64,000 nucleotides of DNA from JAFGTP01 sp964498725. Lineage in GTDB: Bacteria; Fidelibacterota; UBA2242; JAFGTP01. Location: assembly GCA_964498725.1 (NCBI GenBank), contig CAZCHS010000007.1, positions 4,995 through 68,994 of the forward strand. The letters are read 5' to 3'. This document shows, one piece after another, positions 18,201 to 25,415 of this stretch; the stretch's first letter is position 1, and each line of letters starts with the position of its first letter. The notes under the pieces are model-generated. The model searched no databases and was not told the DNA's origin. It was given only the letters and a program-made list of their open reading frames with translations. Both the position numbers and the translations under genes were made by a program.

Positions 18201-18696
18201 TACCTTTTCCGCTGATATTCAAAAAATTACAATCTATGCCACCAATGAAGACTCAATGGTTTACGATCCCCCGATGCCTCTGAAGCGGGCCACCAAATAT
18301 TTTTGGAAAGTTTCCGCCGAAGATAAAAGCGGGGAACTAATTTGGGGCTCCAATACCGGCAGCGCTCCTTTTGTATTTACCACTGTCGGCTATAAAAATA
18401 CCTTAAGTTCCAAAGTCGATCGTTATGTGCTCCATGACAACCGGCCCAACCCCTTTTATTCCTCCACCACGATTCGCTATGATGTGAAAGAATACGGCAA
18501 TGTTAAAATTGCCATATATAATGTATTAGGTGAAAGGGTCAAAACCCTGGTGAACCGCAACCATGCAGCCGGCCAATATACTTTGGAATGGAATGGCACT
18601 GATGACAGTGGCAGCCAGGTGCCCGGCGGCATGTATCTCTGCCGTATGATCGCCAAAGGGTTTGTCAGCAATAAAAAAATGCTTTTATTGCGATAA
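15226..18696 (+). CDS. Giant secreted FN3-like repeat protein with FlgD/T9SS-type C-terminal domain
   Basis: 1156-aa exported protein. The signal peptide is FKTILFIFSIILGCLKAVFA; ATG 15226 is the first start, but ATG 15259 gives a more usual signal length. The body holds at least seven fibronectin-III-like units, each with an acidic DPDPGD-type turn before a beta strand (EDPDINDRLKYEVMI, TDPDPGDRVKYRLEM, HDPDPGDVITYDLYY) and an end motif of the type YYWKV or YFWKV. The last 85 residues (NRPNPFYSSTTIRYDV; NVLGERVKTLV; PGGMYLCRM) form the FlgD-like / type IX secretion sorting domain. It is likely cell-surface bound or secreted. The acidic turns suggest Ca2+ binding. Ligand unknown. Confidence 0.85.
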   Translation: MCRRKILYNTTMTNSQTIYFHFKTILFIFSIILGCLKAVFADEATRIDSLVIAGITSNDQIVDHEPHFRWTFTQAVDQYDLTMELYQKTGTGDSLIWSRNIPDYQKTEYKLVTPRLLSDGISYRFRLMAENRDVKSEAGLDFTMNSPPAIAKIKTPGETIFENDTLSLAIQPGKDREITTESLTYEVKITDLSNRSATLIDTLVSAQDSLLIIDGGVLPENHKFRLYLRSFDGVEYSGWEDQFVFFMNRKDEPPLPFDLMNKGKTEIFTEKVRLKWQAATDPEYRMGGKIRNYKIMISPYEDFSLIHESETLPGDTIQYTPEKSENHRRYYWKVIAIDSDSMATASAQTGIYYLNRHNQPPPPAKIITPRNNTVLKPSDMLVWRQQPDKDRWDKLSYQVQLLKADNLLASYTLAGAKLDSARKGYFRHINVSYDNRVRLQLSSLTGNKNLTEGESYGIAIITRDNWQGKNQTAPENATFIFDDGRNTPPLAPTAGFRPDSMIIRTARPHLSWNSAEDPDINDRLKYEVMISTDPEFQTTRLQQEITQYDDTFIKVSSNLMENKQYFWKVRSLDLEESKSDWSEINTFWVNAINEAPLGPVKLLYPKNYTEFNSESVFWWQRTTDPDPGDRVKYRLEMATDKNFNNKIYSYLIPALNPKIHWPLEDEEKPENAVGIYINEHSEVYKLIDNRMYYWRVTAVDNNSLNSIHQFSYPRVVFNEFNDPPDIPGGFNPGGGRIVRTDRPKIRWQHSVDPDFADLTSTLSYQVNLSQHPDFPEEESAIYHSGVGNNFCKVQDELAENSKYYFRVNAFDDQGGNSGWSVADSFYVNNVLEPPTRVRNMIPRDSIQLETDSPVISWTHSHDPDPDFSTRQLHYVIKYVPTHWIGTNKEKQHTKTLRTQKGENSIKLTGLKENHRYTYWIQAVDQHGKKSPWTSPTGFSINMKNEKPGRFHLIYPHHHADSVRTDMEFIWKNSHDPDPGDVITYDLYYTSDSTFSADIQKITIYATNEDSMVYDPPMPLKRATKYFWKVSAEDKSGELIWGSNTGSAPFVFTTVGYKNTLSSKVDRYVLHDNRPNPFYSSTTIRYDVKEYGNVKIAIYNVLGERVKTLVNRNHAAGQYTLEWNGTDDSGSQVPGGMYLCRMIAKGFVSNKKMLLLR

Positions 18697-18766
18697 AGCA
18701 TTTATTATTACGCATCATTTTTAATAAATTATCCGTTCTTTATAATTATTTATTACAGGAGAAAAA

Positions 18767-19561
18767 ATGAGAATTATTATACAGAGTAATGCGGAAAAAG
18801 TGGGACAATGGGTCGCCAATTATGTGGTTGATAAAATCAATGCCTCCAACCCCACCAAAGAAAATCCTTTCGTACTGGGCCTGCCCACAGGCTCTACTCC
18901 AATTCCCATCTACAAAGAGATCATTAATCTTCATAATGCTGGTAAAGTGAGTTTTAAAAATATAATCACTTTCAATATGGATGAATATGTGGGAATTCCC
19001 GAAATGCATCCGGAAAGTTACCATCACTTTATGAAAACCAATCTCTTTGACCATATTGATATTCCCAAAGAAAACATCAATATTCTTAATGGTAATGCCA
19101 AAGACCCGGAAGAGGAATGCCGGAATTACGAAGCCAAAATAGAAGCCGCCGGCGGTATTGATCTTTTTCTCGGCGGAATTGGCCCCGACGGGCATATTGC
19201 TTTCAATGAGCCCGGTTCTTCCCTCACTTCCCGCACCCGCATGAAAACTTTGACCCACGACACTATTGTTGCCAACTCCCGCTTTTTTGATAATGATATC
19301 AATAAAGTCCCCAAAACCGCACTCACTGTTGGCGTGGGAACCGTGATGGATGCAAGGGAGGTGCTGATCATCGTCACCGGTTACAATAAGTCCCGGGCGC
19401 TACAGCAGGTCGTAGAAGAAGGGATCAGCCATATGTGGACGGTGTCCGCGCTGCAGATGCACCCGAAAGGCATCATTGTTTGCGACGATGAGGCTACCAT
19501 GGATTTGAAAGTCGGCACGGTGAAATATTTTAAGGATATTGAACAGCAGGAGATGCTGTAA
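18767..19561 (+). CDS. nagB: Glucosamine-6-phosphate deaminase
   Basis: 264-aa enzyme converting glucosamine-6-phosphate to fructose-6-phosphate and ammonia in amino-sugar catabolism. Visible motifs: LGLPTGSTPIPIYKEI (phosphate binding), TFNMDEYVGIPEMHPESYHH (catalytic Asp and substrate contacts) and GGIGPDGHIAFNEPGSSL with the catalytic His. KTALTVGVGTVMDAREV and WTVSALQMHP complete the family pattern. Length is typical. A strong AGGAG ribosome site lies just upstream of ATG 18767. A terminator follows at 19628, so it is probably monocistronic. Confidence 0.96.
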   Translation: MRIIIQSNAEKVGQWVANYVVDKINASNPTKENPFVLGLPTGSTPIPIYKEIINLHNAGKVSFKNIITFNMDEYVGIPEMHPESYHHFMKTNLFDHIDIPKENINILNGNAKDPEEECRNYEAKIEAAGGIDLFLGGIGPDGHIAFNEPGSSLTSRTRMKTLTHDTIVANSRFFDNDINKVPKTALTVGVGTVMDAREVLIIVTGYNKSRALQQVVEEGISHMWTVSALQMHPKGIIVCDDEATMDLKVGTVKYFKDIEQQEML

Positions 19562-19627
19562 AGCAATTCTATACCATACCGGTCAACGGAAAGGTATAAC
19601 TATAATGAAATCAATTAGCAGATTAAC

Positions 19628-19662
19628 AATCTCCGGAGTTTTATGAATTCCGGGGATTTTTT
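19628..19662 (+). terminator. Rho-independent terminator after nagB
   Basis: AATCTCCGGA pairs with TCCGGGGATT (one G:T wobble) and is followed by TTTTT. It lies 67 bp downstream of nagB. Confidence 0.85.
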
Positions 19663-19862
19663 ATACCATTCTTTTCAATAATGCGATGGTGTCAAAAGTT
19701 CTAATTTATTTTTATTAAAAAGTTTTTGACATCAGAAATATAGTTTTTTTAATACCTTACTGCCATTTTATGTTTAGAATGTTTCTCTTCAGCTGAATTT
19801 TAGTTTTCAAAATTCCTTTTACAGGTTTAAATTTTTTTATTAATTAAGAGGAAAAAATCAAA
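19663..19862. other. AT-rich intergenic region upstream of orphan membrane-protein gene
   Basis: About 200 bp, very AT-rich, with no open frame worth reporting. A TTGACA-like box occurs near 19726, but no convincing -10 box follows at the proper spacing. It ends at the strong ribosome site AGGAGGG before 19879. It probably holds the promoter of the downstream gene. Confidence 0.35.
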
Positions 19863-19878
19863 CAGGAGGGTTCCTTTT

Positions 19879-21288
19879 ATGTTAAAAAGATTCGTTTTAG
19901 TGGTAATTATTATGGCTCTTAGTTGCCCGGCTATTTTTTCAAAGACATTTACCAGAAAGGCAATTTATAAAAAACCGGAAACAATAAAACCTGCTTATAT
20001 AAAAGCCTCGGAAATTGAAACCGCAGAAGTCACCATCAAGATTGAAAAGCTTTCCGGAAAATACAGTAGAATATATATTTATGCCGTTCCGAAAGAAGGG
20101 GATGAATTCAAATTGTCAACTTACTCTGCAGGCTGGGAAATACCGCTCCATAAATGGGTTAGTACCGCTGACCTGGAAAAATATGACGGGTTTAAATTTT
20201 ATGTCAATGCTGACAAAGGTGGTGAATCATTATATGAAGCAGAACTAAAACTGACTTTTGAGGGCAAAACAATAATGGAAGCCCCCGTCAAAAAACCCAT
20301 CGAAGTTAACCCCCAAGGTGGTGTTTCACCGGCCTATTTTCCCCTGGAAGATATTGAGGGAGCTAATTATATTACGCTTGGACCGGAAAGTGGCCGGCAT
20401 GGAAAAATTGTGGTATTTGCATTCAATAAAAAAACCGGGGATAAAAAAATAATCAAAACAGTAGAACCCAAATGGAACAATACCTATTTAGACAAACTCA
20501 TTGATGAAATTAACAGAAAAAAATACACACATCTTGGTGTTACACTGGAAAAAACATCTGACTCATTTTCCTTTGAAAAGACAAAATATACTGTGACAGT
20601 AAAATCATTATCACAAAAAGATCTGGAAAAGCGGGAAGCTATTGTAGAAAATTACCAAAAAACGAATTATTATATTTTTGTGATCAATCTACTGGGTGGA
20701 TTATTATTTATGAAATTAATTTATCCATTGTTTGCAAATGTAATTGTCAGATTTAAATTTTTATTTTGGAATACCCGCCGGGTAATAACAGGTGTTGTAC
20801 TTCTTCTTTGGGCTGGCGTCGTATATCTCCTGACTTTAACGCCATTAATTCCGCACCATATTTATTATGCTGCCATTACCTGGGCGTGGGGCGGTGTTCC
20901 GCTAATATTTTCTGTTGCAATTCCAATTGCAGTTGATGCAAAATATAATTTATGTAAAAATTGCGGTTATTATGGAAAAATGGATTTTATTGATTATGAT
21001 ATGAGTGAGACGACTCGAGAATATTCGGCAACTGATGGGTTTTCCACCTATGACGCCGGACATGAAACAGATACGACTTTCACTGACTATCGCGGGTGTC
21101 CCAAATGTGGGAACGAAATCAGTGCGAGCACAACCGTGACGACCGGTACTGGCAGACAGTCTTTATTCAAAAAAAATGGAAAAGTCTATAGAAGAAATAG
21201 TGGTAATATTTTTGGTTCAATATTGATCACATTTCTTAATCCCTATACCTGGTATTTAATCTATCGAAAAATAAGACTATTGAAATAA
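19879..21288 (+). CDS. Orphan membrane protein with C-terminal zinc ribbon
   Basis: 469-aa protein that I do not recognise. It has a signal peptide (LKRFVLVVIIMALSCPAIFS), a beta-rich extracytoplasmic half to about residue 260, then three probable membrane segments between about 265 and 355 (YYIFVINLLGGLLFMKLIY; RVITGVVLLLWAGVVYLL; GVPLIFSVAIPIAV). A cytosolic split zinc ribbon follows (CKNC ... CPKCG) with a Ser/Thr-rich linker, and a hydrophobic tail near ITFLNPYTWYLIY. The start has a strong AGGAGGG site. The coding sequence looks more AT-rich than its neighbours and lies beside repeat-rich DNA, so it may be acquired. A sensor or scaffold role is possible but unproven. Confidence 0.7.
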   Translation: MLKRFVLVVIIMALSCPAIFSKTFTRKAIYKKPETIKPAYIKASEIETAEVTIKIEKLSGKYSRIYIYAVPKEGDEFKLSTYSAGWEIPLHKWVSTADLEKYDGFKFYVNADKGGESLYEAELKLTFEGKTIMEAPVKKPIEVNPQGGVSPAYFPLEDIEGANYITLGPESGRHGKIVVFAFNKKTGDKKIIKTVEPKWNNTYLDKLIDEINRKKYTHLGVTLEKTSDSFSFEKTKYTVTVKSLSQKDLEKREAIVENYQKTNYYIFVINLLGGLLFMKLIYPLFANVIVRFKFLFWNTRRVITGVVLLLWAGVVYLLTLTPLIPHHIYYAAITWAWGGVPLIFSVAIPIAVDAKYNLCKNCGYYGKMDFIDYDMSETTREYSATDGFSTYDAGHETDTTFTDYRGCPKCGNEISASTTVTTGTGRQSLFKKNGKVYRRNSGNIFGSILITFLNPYTWYLIYRKIRLLK

Positions 21289-21330
21289 TATTCATTTAAA
21301 AGTAGTGTTGTAAATTGTAAATGCATACCC

Positions 21331-21440
21331 TAACTGCATTATTCATAAAAATATGAACAATGCCTGTTTCGCGCCGATATATTTCCTTCCGTCAAAAGCC
21401 GGATGTGCCAGCGGAAACTATCGGGATTAACCTGAATATC
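21331..21440 (-). repeat. Dispersed palindromic repeat family A, copy 2
   Basis: The minus strand reads GGATATTCAGGTTAATCCCG, ATAGTTTCC, ACATCCGGCTTTTGACGG, AAGGAAATATATCGGCGCG and CATATTTTTATGAATAATG, the fullest copy of the family also found at 12155-12250 and 63952-64000. The internal hairpin ATTCATA-TTTT-TATGAAT is intact. Confidence 0.85.
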
Positions 21441-21602
21441 CAAAAAAGTGCTCCATCCGGGCTGGCGCTGAAGCAACAGTTTCAGTAATAACCCGCGCCC
21501 ATGGCATGAGAAAATCCAGGCACCCAAAGGAAGCCGAAAAAATTTACAAATGAGCTTTGCCTCTATTGCGTGCAATGTGAAAAAAAATTTATATGGTATT
21601 TT

Positions 21603-21834
21603 TCACTCGTTCCCAAATTGAATTTGGGAACGCAACCTCCCGAAGCTTCGGAACTGGCCCCCAGTCCCCAGCCCCCAGCCCCCAGCACCTAGCACCCAGC
21701 ACCAAGAAACCCCGCCTTCATCCTTCGGATTTCCCTTTTCGCTCTACAAACTACGCAGGACAAGACGCCGGGCAGGCAGCACCTAGCAACCAGCGACCAG
21801 AAACCAGCACAACCCTTTGCAAGGTTTCCATTCG
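21603..21834. repeat. Composite repeat family C, copy 1 (palindromes plus CCCAGYC tandem tract)
   Basis: The element starts with the near-perfect palindrome CGTTCCCAAATT-G-AATTTGGGAACG (21608-21632), then CCGAAGCTTCGG (21640-21651), then a tandem tract of 7-mers of the CCCAGYC / CCAGCAC type (about 21654-21703). It ends with CGACCAGAAACCAGCACAAC and CCCTTTGCAAGGTTTCCATT. Compared with copy 2 (22642-22774) it has about 100 bp more between the tandem tract and the end block. No open frame of note lies in it. Confidence 0.9.
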
Positions 21835-21913
21835 CAGCTTGGTTGCGTGGTAATCCTTTGGAAGGTTTTATTTTAATTTATTTTCAAATCAGAAGTGCCT
21901 TGGTATACGTGAA

Positions 21914-22495
21914 TCACTTGTTTCCTTCCAACACAAATATCACTCGCACCCCGGCAACGCTAAGTACAGGATTTACATTACAGTATAACTCAAGTCCAGC
22001 TCCCAACTCCCGAATCGGTGTGAACATTACCTGCCCATTTAGGGTTAATCCGATCGAGGTGTAGCTGTCCCACTCATCTCGCTCATGGTCAAACCGATCC
22101 AACCCCCACACAATAGCCGGTCCCACTGCTACAGCAAGACGTCCCCACCTATTTGCTATCGTCATTCCCTGCCCAACATTGATCGAGTTAACATGAGTTG
22201 CAGTCCCGCTGATTGTAAAGTCTGTACTTCTCTGAAACCCAACCTGCCAAGTATACTTACGTCCGAAGTATGCTGTAACACCGACGCCCAAGTCAAGGGG
22301 GATATCGACAAACCCAATACCCGCAGAAAACCATCCACTATCATGCTCAGTGGAGACAGAATCAACTTGCTGAGCCTGTACACTCAAAGGAATGAAGAAA
22401 AGAAGCGTTATAGCAACTGTGGTGTTAAGTTTGTTTACTGCTGCTTCATACAGAGATTCAAGTAGATTATGAATATCATGACCTACTGTATACAC
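21914..22495 (-). CDS. Small outer-membrane beta-barrel-like protein
   Basis: 193-aa protein with a signal peptide (hydrophobic TTVAITLLFFIPLSVQAQQ). The mature part alternates polar and hydrophobic residues in many short strands with aromatic ends (GWFSAGIGFVDIPLDLGVGV; YTWQVGFQRSTDFTI; LGAGLELYCNVNPVLS), as expected for a small outer-membrane barrel. The start is GTG 22495, supported by GGAGA just upstream. It is the only gene between two directly repeated ~150-bp elements (21603-21834 and 22642-22774), and its codon choice appears less AT-rich than surrounding genes, so it may be a transferred cassette. Family and function unknown. Confidence 0.6.
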   Translation of the reverse strand: MYTVGHDIHNLLESLYEAAVNKLNTTVAITLLFFIPLSVQAQQVDSVSTEHDSGWFSAGIGFVDIPLDLGVGVTAYFGRKYTWQVGFQRSTDFTISGTATHVNSINVGQGMTIANRWGRLAVAVGPAIVWGLDRFDHERDEWDSYTSIGLTLNGQVMFTPIRELGAGLELYCNVNPVLSVAGVRVIFVLEGNK

Positions 22496-22641
22496 TATTT
22501 CTCCATGTTTTTATGTAGCCAAACTTATATTAGCCTGCTTGAAATTTAATCTTGTGCTTAAAATTGCCATTTTCTGATCCCTCTGCTTTAGACTTTTTAT
22601 TTTAAGTCTTCAAAACACGAATATCAAGAAAAACCTAGACT

Positions 22642-22774
22642 ATTCACTCGTTCCCAAATTGAATTTGGGAACGCAACCTCCCGAAGCTTCGGAACTGGCC
22701 CCCAGTCCCCAGTCCCCAGTCCCCAGCACCCAGCGACCAGAAACCAGCACAACCCTTTGCAAGGTTTCCATTCG
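22642..22774. repeat. Composite repeat family C, copy 2
   Basis: Direct repeat of the element at 21603-21834: palindrome CGTTCCCAAATT-G-AATTTGGGAACG (22649-22673), CCGAAGCTTCGG, a short tandem CCCAGTC tract (about 22699-22731), then CGACCAGAAACCAGCACAAC and CCCTTTGCAAGGTTTCCATT. The end blocks are identical to copy 1 over most of their length. Confidence 0.9.
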
Positions 22775-22937
22775 TAGGATGTTTGTCTGGGTATCTTTCT
22801 TCTATCTATCAGACAAACTCCTATAGCAAAAGTAAAAACATCTGATTTCACAAAACGCTTTTGTCTGATTTACATAGCTTACCATTAAGCGCGAACTTTA
22901 TAACAAGTTACGCAACAAATTTATTTCCGGTATATTA
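22775..22937. other. Intergenic leader of the hydrogenase gene string
   Basis: No gene is visible. The stretch precedes the response-regulator gene and so probably holds the promoter for the whole string, but no clear promoter boxes or riboswitch were identified and the ribosome site before ATG 22938 is weak. Confidence 0.3.
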
Positions 22938-23306
22938 ATGAAAGTAGTAATCGCAGACGACTCAAAAGTATTAATTGACCATTTATCAGAAAATCTGGTG
23001 GATATCGGTGGTGTTAACATCATCGGCGAGGCTGAGGATACCGATGGCGCAATTGCTATGATCCTGTCTAAAAAACCCGATGTGGCGATTGTTGATATCA
23101 AGATGCCGGGTGATGGCGGCATTCATGTACTGGAAGAAGTCAAAAAATCCAATCCTAACATAAAAGTGATCATATTTACCAATTATCCCTATCACCAATA
23201 TCGGGAAAAAGCCTATGAAAAAGGGGCTGATTATTTTTTTGATAAATCTGGTGAAATGAAGAAAATGCTGGACACGATCAAAGCATTAAAAGATAAAGAG
23301 AATTAA
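22938..23306 (+). CDS. Receiver-only response regulator (CheY-like)
   Basis: 122-aa single receiver domain. The acidic pocket is in VVIADDSK (residues 3-10), the phospho-acceptor is Asp53 in VAIVDIKMPG, the conserved Thr is in VIIFTNYPYHQ and the Lys in FFDKSGEM. No DNA-binding or enzymatic output domain follows, so it must act by protein contact. It ends 23 bp before the hydrogenase-associated HydB-like gene on the same strand and is probably the first gene of that operon. A membrane histidine kinase gene lies at the far end of the same gene string (35933), which makes a cognate pair plausible. Confidence 0.9.
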   Translation: MKVVIADDSKVLIDHLSENLVDIGGVNIIGEAEDTDGAIAMILSKKPDVAIVDIKMPGDGGIHVLEEVKKSNPNIKVIIFTNYPYHQYREKAYEKGADYFFDKSGEMKKMLDTIKALKDKEN

Positions 23307-23329
23307 TATTAATCGGGCGGAGGAATGAA

Positions 23330-24346
23330 ATGCTCGTCAAAGTAAAAGATTTTCAAGATTTTTTGAACAGTTGCAAAGAAAAGATGCCCCAGGGCCTCAG
23401 CCAGGTAATTGTTCCCGTCAAACCGCTGGAAGACAAAGACCACAAGTATTTTGTTGAAATCGGCAAAGCGGATGATGTGGTCCTCAATAGTTACCGGACG
23501 GTAGAGCCGCTGCGAATGTTGTTTTATCAACCCCGTGTGCAGGTATATCCCTACGACAAAAAACCGGCGAAACGGCTGATTGTCGGGGTTAAAGGCTGTG
23601 ATTTGAATTCCCTGCGCCTGGTGGACAAAGCGCTGGTTAATGAGGATTTTATTGATCCTGATTACAAGTACTGGCGGGACAATAGTTATATCATCAGCAC
23701 TGATTGCCGGGAATATGGGGAATCCTGCCACTGTACCGTCTTAGAAGGCCAGCCCTGGGCGGAAAAAGGCTATGATATTAATATGGCCCGGGTGGAAGAT
23801 TATTACCTGCTGGATACCGGCAGTGAAAAAGGCGAGGAACTGCTGGCCATTCTCAAAAAACATGTGACCATTGAACCGGCTTCGGAACGCTTAAAAGAAT
23901 TGCGCTCTTCACAACGGGAAGCCATGAAACAAAAAGTGGCTGATCAGAACAAAGCCTTTGACCTGCAAAATTACAAGGAACTGCGCCAATACCCCATGGA
24001 ATTATGGAAAAAGGAATCGAAAGATTGTATCGGTTGCGGCGCCTGCACCAATAGTTGCTGCACCTGTTACTGCATCATTGTCAATGATGAGACCAAAGCT
24101 GAAAAATTCACAAAAGTCCGGTCAACAGATTCCTGTCAAATCAACGGCTACGCCATGGTGGCTGGTGGTGACACACCGCGTCCCCACATGTATCAGCGCT
24201 TTCGCAATCGTTATCTGTGTAAGTTTGATTACATGAAAAAGCAGTTCGAATTACTGGGCTGCCAGGGTTGCGGCCGTTGTATTGATGCCTGTGTGGCGGA
24301 AATTGATATTCGTGAAGTGATCAAGAATCTGGCGTCAGCAGGGTAA
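23330..24346 (+). CDS. HydB/AsrA-like [4Fe-4S] electron-transfer subunit
   Basis: 338-aa protein related to the beta subunit of cytosolic sulfhydrogenase (HydB) and anaerobic sulfite reductase subunit A. The N-terminal domain has LIVGVKGCDLNSLRLVDKA and CREYGESCHC. Two cluster motifs lie in the C-terminal third: CIGCGACTNSCCTCYC and CQGCGRCIDACVAEI. In known systems it passes electrons between a flavoprotein that binds NAD(P)H and further iron-sulfur subunits. It has a good GGAGG site at 23319 and is followed by its usual partner, a HydG/AsrB-like flavoprotein. Here the pair precedes a membrane hydrogenase, not a group-3 enzyme. Confidence 0.85.
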   Translation: MLVKVKDFQDFLNSCKEKMPQGLSQVIVPVKPLEDKDHKYFVEIGKADDVVLNSYRTVEPLRMLFYQPRVQVYPYDKKPAKRLIVGVKGCDLNSLRLVDKALVNEDFIDPDYKYWRDNSYIISTDCREYGESCHCTVLEGQPWAEKGYDINMARVEDYYLLDTGSEKGEELLAILKKHVTIEPASERLKELRSSQREAMKQKVADQNKAFDLQNYKELRQYPMELWKKESKDCIGCGACTNSCCTCYCIIVNDETKAEKFTKVRSTDSCQINGYAMVAGGDTPRPHMYQRFRNRYLCKFDYMKKQFELLGCQGCGRCIDACVAEIDIREVIKNLASAG

Positions 24347-24413
24347 GGTAATGTTGTCCGCGAATATTTCATGGCCAGAAAACACCGCGCCCCTATGCGT
24401 ATTTACGGATTAA

Positions 24414-24468
24414 AAAAATTTAGGAGATATAAATGTCTGAAAAAAATCCTTTTAAAACCATTGCTGCA
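24414..24468. repeat. 55-bp duplicate flanking the scaffold gap, left copy
   Basis: Identical base for base to 24569-24623. It contains the ribosome site and the first 12 codons of the downstream flavoprotein gene, cut off by the gap. It is probably unmerged contig overlap, not a biological repeat. Confidence 0.95.
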
Positions 24469-24568
24469 NNNNNNNNNNNNNNNNNNNNNNNNNNNNNNNN
24501 NNNNNNNNNNNNNNNNNNNNNNNNNNNNNNNNNNNNNNNNNNNNNNNNNNNNNNNNNNNNNNNNNNNN
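24469..24568. other. 100-N scaffold gap, probably of zero true length
   Basis: Exactly 100 undetermined bases. Both flanks end in the same 55-bp sequence, so the two contigs most likely overlap by 55 bp, a common assembler k-mer length, and the gap and one copy should be collapsed. Confidence 0.95.
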
Positions 24569-24623
24569 AAAAATTTAGGAGATATAAATGTCTGAAAAAA
24601 ATCCTTTTAAAACCATTGCTGCA
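24569..24623. repeat. 55-bp duplicate flanking the scaffold gap, right copy
   Basis: Exact copy of 24414-24468; includes the true start of the flavoprotein gene. Confidence 0.95.
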
Positions 24624-25415
24624 AAAGTCACAAAAGTTGTGGAGGAATCCCCGCTGATCCGCACGCTGCGGGTTGATCCGGAAGAGGAGTTCAAATTCCT
24701 CACCGGCCAGTTTGCTGAAGTCAGTGTGCCGGATATTGGCGAAGGTCCTTTCACGCCGTCATCTTCACAATTTGATGACGAGGTTTTGGAATTCACTATT
24801 ATGAAAGCCGGTTTTGTGACAGAGCATATTCATAAAATCAAGGTGGGAGACCGGGTTGGCCTGCGCGGCCCTTTTGGCACCAATTATCCCATTGATGACT
24901 GGCATGGAAAAGATGTTTTGATCATGGGTGGCGGAGTTGGATTAGCGCCGACACGGTCATTATTTCTCTCCCTGGTTCACCAGGTGGATAAGTACAAGAG
25001 TATTACCTTTCTGACCGGCGCCCGTACACCCGGTGATATGATTTTTAAGGACGCCATTGAGGAATGGAAAAAAATCGATAAGGTCAATATTATTTCTGCT
25101 GTGGACAAAGTTCCCGAAGGGGAAGAGTGGTGCGGTGAGACCTGCCTAATCACCAAATTGCTGGATAAAATTGATATTGATCCCAAAGATAATCCCGCTG
25201 TGGTTTGCGGTCCGCCGATCATGATGAAATTCGGCACCATGGACCTGTTGAAATACGGCTATGCGGACAAGGACATCTATCTTTCCATGGAAAAGAAAAT
25301 GTATTGCGGGCACGGCCAGTGTCGTCATTGCGTAATGGGTAAATATTATGCCTGCAAAGACGGGGCTGTGTTCACTTACGATAAAATTAAAAACGAGGAG
25401 AATATCTGGGAATGA
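24588..25415 (+). CDS. HydG/AsrB-like FAD/NAD(P)-binding subunit
   Basis: 275-aa flavoprotein of the ferredoxin-NADP reductase fold, related to the gamma subunit of sulfhydrogenase and sulfite reductase subunit B. It shows LIRTLRVDP and FLTGQFAEVSVPDIGEGPFT (FAD domain), LRGPFGTNYPID, then VLIMGGGVGLAPTRSL (NAD(P)-binding glycine loop). The C-terminus carries a [2Fe-2S]-type cysteine cluster, MYCGHGQCRHCVMGKYYACKD. It should exchange electrons with NAD(P)H. The first 12 codons are duplicated across the assembly gap; ATG 24588 is preceded by AGGAG. Its stop overlaps the next start (ATGA). Confidence 0.9.
   Translation: MSEKNPFKTIAAKVTKVVEESPLIRTLRVDPEEEFKFLTGQFAEVSVPDIGEGPFTPSSSQFDDEVLEFTIMKAGFVTEHIHKIKVGDRVGLRGPFGTNYPIDDWHGKDVLIMGGGVGLAPTRSLFLSLVHQVDKYKSITFLTGARTPGDMIFKDAIEEWKKIDKVNIISAVDKVPEGEEWCGETCLITKLLDKIDIDPKDNPAVVCGPPIMMKFGTMDLLKYGYADKDIYLSMEKKMYCGHGQCRHCVMGKYYACKDGAVFTYDKIKNEENIWE

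Noticed and set aside
21654..21703. CRISPR-like array
   Set aside because: The 7-base units are contiguous without spacers and there are no cas genes.
21603..22774. Integron gene cassette with attC sites
   Set aside because: The palindromes do not carry GTTRRRY / RYYYAAC core sites and no integrase is present.
24371..24657. Open frames running through the N stretch
   Set aside because: They exist only because Ns are translated as X; both carry the duplicated 55-bp overlap of the real gene starting at 24588.
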